DNA of 64,000 bases, from positions 1,798,001 to 1,862,000 of the forward strand of contig JBBMOL010000091.1 of assembly GCA_037954665.1 (NCBI GenBank). The letters run 5' to 3'. The position numbers were made by a program, and so were the translations under genes. How positions within the stretch are numbered: the stretch's first letter is position 1; every line of letters starts with the position of its first letter. This stretch comes from Laguncularia racemosa (taxonomy: Eukaryota > Streptophyta > Magnoliopsida > Myrtales > Combretaceae). Below, in pieces: positions 21,571 to 33,538 of the stretch. The notes below the pieces were generated by a model that was not told the origin of the DNA, made no database searches, and saw nothing but the letters and a program-made list of their open reading frames with translations.

Positions 21571-22057
21571 TTAAAATGATTAGATTTAAATACTTAAAAA
21601 AAAGAAAAGAGAGAGAGAGATAAAAGAAGATTATTTTTCTTATAAATTCTTTAAGCAAGTATGGATTCATTTCCTTTGACTAGCGATAAGTAATAACCTT
21701 TTATTTCTATATAATCCATGATTTTTATAGACTGCGGTACGGCCTTTGCTTTTCTCCCCCCTGCGTTGGAAAATCGTGAGGCGTTTAACTATGTTGCTCT
21801 TTTTCGCTTGTGAGAATCAAATCTAAATTTCTCTTGTTATTTATGTAGTCTGATGTCCTGTATTGCTCAGATTGGAACCTTCACATTAGTAATTGTTGAT
21901 ATTCCAACATGATAATTAGATTAGCTTATGAATTGGTTGTTCAGTTCAGCAAAATAAGATAAAAAGCTTTACATTTTGCATTCTTAAAAACTAAAAGGAT
22001 AAAAAGACAATCTATATATAAAAAAGAAAAAGACAAAGACAAAAAGATAAAAAGACA

Positions 22058-22090
<33 letters not shown>

Positions 22091-24480
22091 ATATATATAT
22101 GATGTACAATTTAATTACTACTTATACTTTATACTCTTATTAATGATATATATTGAAATAGTGTTGAGATAAGTCACTTATTGATTATTTAAAAAAAATT
22201 AATATAAATCATCAAATAATTCATGAATTAATCTTTCATCATTAAACCTTCTATTTTAAAATTTCTTCTTTATAATCTCCATTATTAGATATTTTAAGTC
22301 CATAAATAGTGACTAATTTTAGTAATCATCAACATATATGTTGGGTTCTCAAAGGGTTGTCACATCGGCACAGGTAAAAAGGTTTAAAAGGGGCAGTGAC
22401 AAATATGGAAGACATAATGCCGGAGTTTGACTTTGTGAAGCTTTAAAGTATACCTAGTTTAATGCATATTTTTCAAAAGTACAGACACCACATAAGACAT
22501 TTAACTAATTAGTAGTACTCGGATAAAGTTCAATTAAGATGAACATGCGAGTTTTACTATTTTTATCGGCTATTTAGACTTCATTCCTTAAACCATAGTA
22601 GAACCAGAGACCAAAGCAGAAGACGAAAAAGCATAAATGGTGGAGTAAGGTTCCATCCTGACTCCGATGGGTTGGTGCCTGAGTGGTGCTCGGCAAGCTT
22701 TGGAGGTTATGAAATTTCAACGCCCGGTAATATTCCATCTCAACTATCTATTATCTTGTTTACTTTAGAAAAATAAGAAGAAAAATTTAATAATTTAAAC
22801 TTTTTTATTTTTATTCTATCAAAAATAATATTACTTAAGAAAATATAAAAAAATTTATTTTACTATAAAAAAAATAAAAAAAAATTAATATTATAACGAT
22901 TAAATCTTTATTAATATTGTAATTAATAATCATATTTTCAACTTAATATTATAATTAATAAAAAAGAGTAAACACTGAGGTAAGTATTTATTATATTAAA
23001 AAAATCACATGAAGTAAATGTTAAAATAAGAATTCCTAAACTTATTTTTGATAATGATGATTTTGAAGGTATAACTTTTTTAGTCCCTACTATTTTATTT
23101 CAGAAATTAAATAAGCTGTAAGTGAAAAAAAAAGTGGTTCTATGGGTAGGTAGGAGAGTGGCTGATTGAACAGCAACTTACATTGGTGCACCAGCGAGTG
23201 TGTGATGGCTGGCAATTGATCGGCATGTTGATCGGTCGAATAAAGGTGGGCTGATGGCCATTTGCCAGCCTGATGGATGAGTGGACCATCCGGAAAAGTG
23301 TCATTTCATTTCTTTTATTGTCTATATTGAACATACTCAGTACTAAGTTCATATGAGGTTTATACATAGATCTGTAGTTAGGTTTGAATAAACGAGAGTT
23401 CTTTATGAATGAACTTGGAACTGTTTCAGAAGTCAGAAAATAATTGTGATGAAAAAAAACTCACGAAGTCTTAGATTTGCATTAGTTAGAAATTTCACTG
23501 GTTTAACACGCCCAATTGAAAGTCATTGAGGGAGTTTTTTACGGTTTTAGGGTTAGAAAGGAGGTTGACAATGGGGCAACAAATACAAAGCAGATTGTTA
23601 ATTGGCCTCTTAGTCAAGGTTTAGGAATAGAGTAACTTAATAAAATTAACAAACACCCTATTTGCGTGGTTAAACTGATCTCTTGATCTCTACATGCATA
23701 AAGGATTTTACATTAAACCCATATGGATTGCTTTTCGAGTCCTTCCTTTCATTTTTCCTTTTCTTAATCCATTTTATATACACTTGCTTATAGTTTTGGG
23801 ATTCCCACTAGAGTATTGATGGAAATGATTGTACTGGGAGAGGATATAGGCTATTAATGAGGAATGGGTTTGCTTTTAACATGTAGTTTTTGACGATGTT
23901 TACAATTATTTCTCTCATTGTCTTAAAATAGAAATATTGAGTTGAGATCTTTTCTATGAAATATCCTTCTCTTATTATAACCTAAAAACTAGTGCTAATC
24001 TTTCCAAACCCCATTAATTATTTCTAAATTGTTAGAACATCTTTTTTTGTAGAAGTAACTCATATCGATAAATTGGTTCCTTAACATTAGAAAAAACGTC
24101 AAAGTGTCTTCACAAAGGAACTCAAAAAGTAAGTTTTTTTTTTCCTTATATTTTACTTATAAAAGTTCGATATGTAATCTACAAAACTATAAAAAAATTA
24201 TTGAGAAACTCTTTTGAAAGAATTCATTAATAAAATAAAGAATTTCTTAAATATATATTGACTTAATATCTCAAAAAATTCTACAAGTAACTCATTAATA
24301 AAAGATGCTCTTACAAAAAGCATTAAAAAGGTGAAGTCAAAATAGCTAGCAAACATATGAGAAGGCAATGGGGACAAGTTCTACATAAATGGTTATTCAA
24401 TTGGTGGCATCAGCAAAGCATTGGATCCAATATTTAGAATTTCAACCAAAAAGGATGATGGGAACACTAATCACAATGGA
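21571..24480. other. AT-rich intergenic DNA
   Basis: No gene is supported. It includes an interrupted (TA)n microsatellite at about 22058-22100. A less AT-rich patch at about 23140-23300 holds an unrecognised 75-codon frame that is probably chance. Confidence 0.55.
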
Positions 24481-24489
24481 GAAATGTGT

Positions 24490-25225
24490 TTGGTGATAAA
24501 CGTTTTTATTTTAAGAAGTAACTTTTACACGTGATAAGTAGTTTGTACACTTGTCCTTACAATTGTATCAATATCTTAGTAAATATTGTTATAACACATT
24601 TTAGGAACTTATAAAAACTGAAAATAGAAGAAAACTGTATTTCTCTCTCTTGCTTGTTCTTCTAATATCGTTTTCCTGTGTTCTTCATCGACTTAGGTTT
24701 TTCTAATTTTATCATGGTATTAGAGCTTTAATAATTGATTTCCTATTCATTTGTTTGGCAATGTAGATTTCACCTTTAGAAGATAATTTTCCTCTATACT
24801 TCATACATTGTTTGGATACTCAAAACTCGGTTTCAATTTCACTAGTATTAACTGGTTTGAACTACAATGCATGAAGTAGGTTTTTTTTTCACTATCTTAT
24901 CAAATCGAAATGAGGTTGGATTTGTTAACGGATCAATCCTTACTCTAGCGAAATCTTATCAATGTTTCCAATATGGAATTGTTGCAACAATCTAATGGTC
25001 ATGTGGATTTTGAGATTGGTCTCACCATCGATTGCTTCTACTGTTATCTACATGAATTAGGGAAAGGATATTTCAAACAAATTAAAGGTCAAGTTCTCTT
25101 AACCAGATGTTACTCGTATATATTAGTTATATCATTTGCTTATTATTATACTTCAAGGGATTCAATCTATTGATGATTATTTCACCAAATTGGATATAAT
25201 TTGGGAAGAGTTAAGGAATTTTAAC
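24490..25225 (+). mobile_element. Decayed Ty1/copia remnant: LTR end, primer site and gag fragment
   Basis: TGGTATTAGAGC at 24715-24726 is one change from the initiator-Met primer site. It follows LTR-like sequence with a pyrimidine-rich stretch. Gag-like coding sense then appears in several frames: QQSNGHVDFEI after about 24985, and IDDYFTKLDIIWEELRNF near 25169-25222, which matches the copia gag (UBN2-type) motif. Frames change several times and there is no pol, so it is an old fragment. The LTR's left end and any second LTR were not found. Confidence 0.72.
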
Positions 25226-27951
25226 TTATTTTTTTTTATTTGTTAAATAGTAAGATCATATAAACTTAAAATAATAATAAAAAAAATTTACTTTCTTTGT
25301 TTTTTTAATTTCGCATATTTTGCTATAAGTTCCATAAATTTCATATATATAACACTTGTAATATAACATATAAATATTTTTTTTAATATAACATAAATTT
25401 AAAATTTATAAAAAAAATAGTAAAATTTATAAGTTTCACAAGATATTTAGTACTCTATAGATTGTACAAGGTACAAGTTCAATGATAGTTTCAGAATATT
25501 ACAAAATAAATTCCAATTTCAAATTTTCAAATCATATATCTTACAGAATAAAGTATAAATAGAGCATTATACCTTATTCATTCTATACCCACTCACTCTT
25601 TATATCATAATTTACCCTAAATATTATAAATCTCCTACTATGAGTATTGATTTATACTTAATAGATATCACTTGCACACGACTTTTGAAATCCCTATATT
25701 TTAGAGCACTATAACTCTTTTATAGAATTTTTTTTTTCCTTCGGTGAACCCCTAAGGAGGAACTCTTTCGTGGGCCAAGAACTCTTGTATAGATTTCAAT
25801 AATATATAAATACGCACTTTAAATCGTTACTGATGCATAGCCTGGGTAAGGAATAAGGATCACACTGAGAGGATGTTATCCTGGGCCCAAATTTCAAAGC
25901 AAACCACATTGGAGGACCATGATCACTGCCATCGCCATGCAACTGGGCTTTTGGAGATGTAGGCATTGACTTTGTTCGATTCCTGCCTATCCACCGCACA
26001 CGTAAAGAAATATAAATATAATTCAAACTTTATCTAATAGATAAATTTTATTTTTTTGGTACATTACTTTTTAAATTCGCCACTGATCTTTTAATGAAAT
26101 GATTAATTGTAATTGTAATCGTTCAGTTAGCAATGATATTGAGAACTTATCGAGCTCTCTATTGCGTGATAATTCCCAATATGATGCAATAATACAACTT
26201 TTTTTCTTCGACCGACCACATTATACTACAATATGTAATAACATTGTTTAAATCACATATAATTATTATTAAGATGATCTATATAGATAAAATCAAGACA
26301 AACGCAATATGACAAACCTAAGTATGTTTTGAATATGACATAAATAGATACAATCATATAAGTGTTTCATTATTTATATTATTTAAACGACTGAAAACCG
26401 CTTTTGATGTCTTCATTTTATTTTTATTTTTGTGTAAAATTCCTTTATGTACCATTAAATAAATTCATACCATTTGGTGCTATAAAAAATAACTCAATGC
26501 ATCCAACAATACTAATGTAAATTACTTTACAAGCTACCTATTCCTATCCACTCCTTTTCATAGCCTCTTGTTCGGTTATCAAATTCAAATTCACATTCTT
26601 ATACCACCCTGTTGTATAAAGCCACAAAGAACCAAATACAACATCACACTATGATGAATTGTTACGTTTTTTTTTTTTTTTGGCTAGAAATTGGTTTTAT
26701 TTTTAATATTAACAAGTAATAAATGCTTATAATATCTAAATTTTATTTTGAAATAACAAAAAGTAGGTATTTATTTTTGCAGCCAATTATATATGGCTTT
26801 TTATTATATTTTTGCACTAATGCAAATTATCACTTATTAAATTAAATTATTCATTTTGATTATTTATTAATGCTGGTGGATGGACGTGAAGCAACTTTTT
26901 ATTATATTGATGTTGAAATGAATTATAATTTTTCTATTTTATTTTTTAATGAATGACTTAACTTTGTGCATATATATATATATTTTCCTTTTCACGTTAC
27001 CAACACAATGTGTAACTCAATTATATAGACTATTATTAGCATATAAATTATTATTAGCAACATTATTTGGTACAATTTAAGGAAAGAGAAATATTTACAA
27101 GTTACATGTTGTCAATATATTTCAATAACTTTAAATATCAATTTTTTATATTTCTAATAATTGCTCCTGTATATAATTATCGATATTAATTGTTTTGCTA
27201 TTAATATTTCACTCACTCTATTTTATATATATATATATATGGATGCATCGTTCGCTTGTTTATAATATGCAATGAATTCTAGGTATATCCGAATTTGATC
27301 CATTTACAACGCTCATAATTTACTTATTATTGGTCAAGATTTCTTAGCTATTAGTAAAATTTTCTTAATATAATGAACATGTCTCATCATTTAACGATTC
27401 ACTTCAAAGTTCAAAGCCCACTGATTTCAGAATCCAACGGTCCAGAGAAGTTGATATTGAGCTTTACATGCAGCCCATCTTAATTAGGTGGGCTGGCTAT
27501 TGAGGACGATTGCGGTCGCTTTTATTTATATATTTATTTCTTCGTATATGGCCATATCCTTGCCACCGTGTGATGCTACCTTATATTATGACTACATGGC
27601 ATACACCCATATTATGTATGCTTATAAGTAGAAAAATAATTATATTAAAGCTAATATAGCTCCAAAAATATCGTTTGGAAGAGATAAAAATCATAAAGAA
27701 CTAGAGAAGTATATTAAAAAATAGTAAATCATGACAAGATCCCATCATCTTTGTTTATTGTGCATTTATAATAATTGATATGTTTTGTTAATTTCATAAA
27801 AATAAAATAAAATAATTATTTTATAAAATAAAAAGAATAACCGTTCATTCCTTTTTTTTTTAGTATATTTTTAAATATATCAATAAGATCTAAAATAAAT
27901 TATAAGGAACAATTATTATTTTTTATCTAATTCCTTAAAAACTACAATTTT
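25226..27951. other. AT-rich intergenic DNA
   Basis: No recognisable gene or element is seen. The minus-strand frame at 25796-26026 lies in a slightly less AT-rich patch but shows no known motif. A (TA)n run lies at about 27221-27240. Confidence 0.55.
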
Positions 27952-28288
27952 GTTCTTGTTGTGCATCCATACTTTTAGCACGACCCTCTCCACGCTCACT
28001 TCAGCGCAAAACGCGTGGATGAGCTCCTCGTCCCTCTTCTGCATCTTCCACCCTACCCTCTCTGCAAACTCAAACATGCGCTCTTTCTGGTTTGAGGTGA
28101 ATTTCGTGCGGAAGCGCTTCCTACCGGATGAGCCTGGGGTGGTGGAACCACTTCCGATGAGAGGTGGAGCTGCGTGGAGGTGATCTGCCGGAGTGGAGAG
28201 AACCAGCAGCATTTGGGGGGCGGAGGCGGGGTAGTAGGAGGAAGAGATGGGTGGTGGGGAGGCGGAATTGGGACTCCGTGGTGGTGGC
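27952..28288 (-). pseudogene. Truncated ZHD copy: linker and homeodomain only
   Basis: About 337 bp matches 45024-45367 of the intact ZHD gene with roughly 11 substitutions and one missing codon. It covers the Pro/Ser linker (PPPRSPNSASPPPISSSYY) and the homeodomain (RKRFRTKFTSNQKERMFEF, then VGWKMQ). The zinc-finger half is absent. The recognition helix reads VWMHNKNK where the parent has VWMHNNKNT, and sequence beyond it is unrelated. Other homeodomain changes are G to R, I to F, G to S and G to V. The frame stays open for 131 codons (28311-27916) with a Met in non-homologous sequence. It is most likely a non-functional duplicated fragment. A homeodomain-only small protein is possible but untested. 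Confidence 0.85.
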
Positions 28289-28316
28289 TGTTGTAAAAAC
28301 ATAGAGGGCATCCCAA

Positions 28317-31300
28317 AAGCTGAAAAGTGATGCTTAGAGGAATGTCTTTGTGTTTCTTTGAGTTGAGTGCTTATAATTCCATCCCGTACCTATCCTATTA
28401 ATGCCCTTTAGGTTGTCGTCTTCTTGCCCAACCCTAGGTTAGGATAATCCTTTAGATAATGCCCCCTAAAAACCTTGACATTATTATATCGTGTAATGAT
28501 GGTGGAAAAAAATTACTGTAAGCGCATAACCCACATTTTCTTTCCCTCGAAATAGAATTCCAATTCTTGAAATTCAAAATTTACTTATTAATGTTATATT
28601 AAGTAATTAAAATTCGTGTAATTAAAATGAATAATAAATATTAAGTTAATTGGTTAAAACAAAGGACCTCTGAGAGAGATATTTCAATTTATTTTCGTTA
28701 ATGCTTGTCTTCTAATCGCATGACATGCTTCATATTTGAAATTGGAGAACCCACGAAGAGAAAAGGAAAAGAAGACAACTACTAAAAAAAAAACGGATGA
28801 ATTTCACTTATTATACTTGTATTTTTATCTTGTAACGCTTCATATATTTACATATTTATTTTTTATAATTTACTTATTTAAATTTTATTAAGGTTGTTAA
28901 ATTTGTAATTCTAACCGGAGATAGCTGAGATTTGAGATTCAAAAGAAAAAGAAGAAAGAAAGCTTATAGAAGATCTCAATCTCCCATCGTGTCTTACACC
29001 CTGGAAATGGAATGTCAGAAGAGTAATGTGTTTTCATGGTGTCCTTTAATATTGTTTTGACGGCAATGCCGAATGGGCAGAAGTAGAAACCTTGTGAGGG
29101 TATTTGGAACTTATTGGTTTTGTAATAAAGTTATGAAAAGTGTTAAAAACGAAAAAATTATGGACATATAAAGTGTTAGGATGAAAATGAAACAAAATTT
29201 ACTGAAGAGAAATATCGGTTGATAAAATAATAGTGATATTATATATATATAAAAGAGCTAAACTCATTCATAAAAGATGCAAATGCCAAGATTTCATTAC
29301 CTCGTGTAAACCGTAACGGAGATGCTTTTCAATTTTGGTCCGTCCGATTACTGCAATATTTGGATAAATGGACACTTGGCTAGAATACAAATTGTGCATC
29401 AGCAGAATTATTGGCATGTCAGAGTCACAGTCCCAGATCCATTATTCAGTATTCACTCCATCAAGTGGCATTTGATCTCCTATATATGTTTGCCATGTGA
29501 ATGTAGGACTCGGTGCATTTTTCCTGTTTCCATTAAGACGTATGCATCCTCGATGCCTCGCCAAATTTCCATATCCTGACATGGCTATCCACTTTTATAA
29601 TTGTCTCTCGGCTTGTTTTTCCTTTTCACTTTCACTTTCACTTTCTCTTTTCTCTTCCCGGAATCCTAAACGGCCAAAACTACACACCATGGCTAGCCAA
29701 TTGTACCTTATTGGTGGTGATTTGGTGTCCTGTTTTTGGCTATTGCTCCATTGATTGCCCTGAACCCGTTGAGAAAAGATTTATTATAAGTGATACGTCA
29801 TATAAACTATTATTTAATTTTATACATGCAAATAAAATAGCATAATACAATCTTTCTCTTTGCATATTTGGTTTGAAAGGGTCACAAGAATGCGACCAAT
29901 GCCAAATAGAAGCCTTTCTAACCTAAACTATGGCCTATGTAGACCGATAAGCTCATCATCGATGAAATTGCATGCAAACACGGGATCAGCTGAAGAGAAA
30001 ATATTGCACAACAAAATTAAAGCTATGAAATCTTCAAAATCTCAATAAAAAAATAAAATAAAATAACATGGGACATTGCAAAGCAAAATTCAAGATTTCC
30101 AGCTGATTATTATGTCAACCTATTATGATTCAATTGCAAAATCAACTTGGATTTGGGACTTTGTTTGACGAGAACAAGAACTAAGATTTTACTAAATTTT
30201 AAAATTTTTTCGCTATTCTTACCTTATAAGTAATTTCTTATAAAAACATATGAATATACATGACTAAATTCTAGGAAAAATTAAGGGAATAAAGATAAAA
30301 AAATATAATATAAGGATTTATAGAGGAATTTGACAGTCCTTATCTACTCTCCCTTCCATCTCTTATGATACTACGCAAAAGCAAAAAAATCTCTTCTTCA
30401 CGGAAGACAAACCTTTCTAGCTCCACATAGAAGCTCCTCTGTTGACATACCTCGGTAAGCTAATCTAAGTTTGTTTAAAATAAAGAACATTACAATGGTA
30501 ATCTCTAAAAAATTGGATAAGTAACTCTCCATATTTTGCGCAACGGAATATAACTTCTCTTAAATGATTTGTGAGACTTCACACATTGATTTATCTCACT
30601 TTATGATGCAAATGAGTCTCAAGCGTAATGCTTTTACTCAACTTATGTAGGCTTCCTTCTTAATGATTTAGCGGATCTTGCCTTGATTTGCACTTAAACA
30701 CTTTCACATCTTAAAAGCATGATATGGGATACATATGACTTTAAAAAAGCCGTGTCTTCTTGGGTACCATGAGCTAGTCCTAGGTTCTTACTGGGCAGCC
30801 TATTCTTGATTTACCTCCACATCTTACTTCACTTGACTTGTATTTTCACACATCAAGAACTAAAACATATATTATATAAAGAGCTAAGGAAAGTTTTAAA
30901 AACTATCTATTTCATTATTTTTTATAAAAATTTTTATTAAAATATATATATATATAATACCAGACAAATCTTCTTCTTCTTTTTTCTTTTTCCTACAGGA
31001 ATCCAATGACAATATCCTACCAAAGATCGTAACTTATTGTGACGTTTCGTCTTCCACCAGTTTCACCATAAAAATAGAGATGATTATTACATTAGCATTG
31101 ATCATTCACGTCATGTGTCCAAGCATTTACTCCTGTCTGCTTTCCCATTCATTTGTTTCTCCTTCACATGCAATTATGTACGTCAGAAATTTGCAATCTT
31201 CAACAGTTGTCGTGTAGTCAGCTTTTACTAATGTCATTAACCTTGCATGTTCTTGTATACCTGCGAGAAGCCAGTCCAGTCCTATTGCAAACTGTGTTCG

Positions 31301-31600
31301 TGAAATTTATGATGTCAAATTAAATAAAGTGATGAAAGACTAATGCGTATAATTGATTTTTCTCTCTCTCTTTTTTTTTTTGAATTTTATTGGATGAAGT
31401 ATGAAAGGTTTCGACCACACATACGAAGAAAAACAACTATATATTAGAATTGAATGTAAAAAAGGTTTCGTTTTATAATGTGAAGATTGGAAAAGAGTTG
31501 CTTTTTTTCATTTTAATGATAAATACAAATTTTGATGATGGGAAAAATTACTCCGTTTGATTCACTTTTTCGATTTAATTTGGGAAATATTTTTGCTGTC
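28317..31600. other. Intergenic DNA without a supported gene
   Basis: Several short frames (29322-29579, 29497-29754, 29860-30048) have no recognisable motif. The region at about 29300-29750 is somewhat less AT-rich than its surroundings. No transposon ends were identified. Confidence 0.5.
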
Positions 31601-31602
31601 AT

Positions 31603-31743
31603 ATTAGTTTGGGTTAGTTTAACACTTGAATTTTTTTTTAGAGACTTTATTAATGATATTTTAATTATTATGATGAAAGAATATAGCAACTTTATTCAAT
31701 ATATACAATTAAAAAGTACATTAAAACGCTTTTGATGTAATAG
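31603..31743. repeat. Dispersed direct repeat, copy 1
   Basis: Sequence from TGGGTTAGTTTAACACTTGA through ATTATGATGAAAGAATATAG to CTTTTGATGTAATA is repeated at about 32967-33125, some 1.36 kb away in the same orientation. Confidence 0.75.
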
Positions 31744-32966
31744 AATTAAGTCTCTAAAAGCTACATCCCAACTCAAATAGTTTTATATATATATATATAG
31801 AAGTGAGAAAATTGATCTTCGAACAACGAGCCTTCCATAGTTAAATTTTCCGCCCGGCTCGTTTGCTTGTCTAGGAATGTTATGGTACCGAAGCATTCAC
31901 TGATTGCATCAAAATCTGAATTCTTTGAATGATGTAAAAAACAAAAGAAAAAAAAAAAATCTCGTGTTCATTTATTGCATGAAGTCATGATCCACTTGTT
32001 GAACTACTGGCAATGAATTCAATAAAATTCTGTATCGAACACAAATGTTAGTCGGCCTATCTTAATAGCGCTCAACTCCACCATGTCAATGCTAGAAATC
32101 TCGAATTGATAACAAAAATGAAAGAACAGTCTTACCCTTGGGAAACGGACTTGGGGGGGGGGGCAAAGAGAAACTGTAGAACTAGAAACAATCTTTCCCT
32201 TGGGGCGGACTTATGGAGGCCGAAATAAAAAAAGCAAAAAAAAAAAAAAAAGCAATATATTTATCTTTAAAGAGTAGTTCTCCTAAGATATTAAACTAAC
32301 CAAATGATTAGTTGTTTGAAGTTGTTAATAAGAAGTTATGAGTTCAAATTCCATGTCAAATTATATTTATTAATTTTTTAATACTTGAATTATATATATA
32401 TATATATATATTAGTTTCACAATTATTAATATCATTAAATTCCATTTACTATAAAATTATAATTAACCAAATAAGTCCACTATAGTATGCTAATCTAAAG
32501 AATAGATTCTATTAATCATAGGGTCATAGGGTCATCATTCTTACAATATTTTATAACGGTTCTTGAGTGAACATATCTCCCTTGACGGAATATTAATTCC
32601 ATCGATTGACCTTAATTGAAAAACAACTCTCAAGATCTCTCATTCTCTTTTATGTCATGACACATATGCATATTCTTTAAATCCAAGCTCATAAATTTAA
32701 GACATACTTTAACTATAAAACTAGACTAGGTTTGCTTTATCAAAAAAAAAAGAAAAAAGAAGAGAGTACAAAACTAGGTTTTACAACTATAAATTAATTT
32801 TTTAAATAGGTTTGCTTCTATGAAAATGATTTTTTTCAATGGATACCTTTTATTAAACTAATATATGTAATTAACAGTCTTATACAAGATATTAAGAAAG
32901 CATATAAATACGAGAACCATATAGATGGATAAAAAAAATTACCATTCAAATAATCCCTGCCAAATA
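31744..32966. other. AT-rich interval between the two direct repeats
   Basis: No gene or transposon protein is seen. It includes a G-run near 32153-32162 and a (TA)n run at about 32392-32411. Confidence 0.5.
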
Positions 32967-33125
32967 ATTTGGGTTATTTTAACACTTGAATTTTTTTTAG
33001 GAGCTTTATTAGTGATACAATCAAAACTACTATATATATATATATATATATATATTAATTATTATGATGAAAGAATATAGTAACTTCATTCAATATACAT
33101 TAAAACCACTTTTGATGTAATATGT
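32967..33125. repeat. Dispersed direct repeat, copy 2
   Basis: This copy matches 31603-31743 apart from scattered substitutions and an internal (TA)n expansion near 33030-33055. The pair could be very short LTRs or a local duplication. The intervening 1.2 kb shows no transposon proteins. Confidence 0.7.
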
Positions 33126-33538
33126 ATTAGTAAATACACTTACTTGACCCAATTGGTGATTGTGATGAGCGAATCGCTTGTTGCGTCCCTTGTGTATCAC
33201 AGATTGATTTAAATTTGTAAACCTCAATACGTTAATTCTCTACGCTACCATGTATATACTCAAATCACGATTTACAATTGTTGATTTATGTACTTACCTT
33301 AATCCGATAAGTTATTGGTGGGAAAAGGTCGTCTCCTTTTCTATGGATTCACGCGTCGCCTCATTCTTTATCGATTCACATAAGAAAACTCTAGAGTTCT
33401 GTGAGAGGCAAAGGAAAGAAAAGGTTAATAGGGTTTATAACGACCTATTTATAATCCTCATAGAAATTACCAAATTGCCCCTAATCCCTTTAGATTATTT
33501 ACGATATTAACCTTAATTGCAATATTCATGTATTTATA

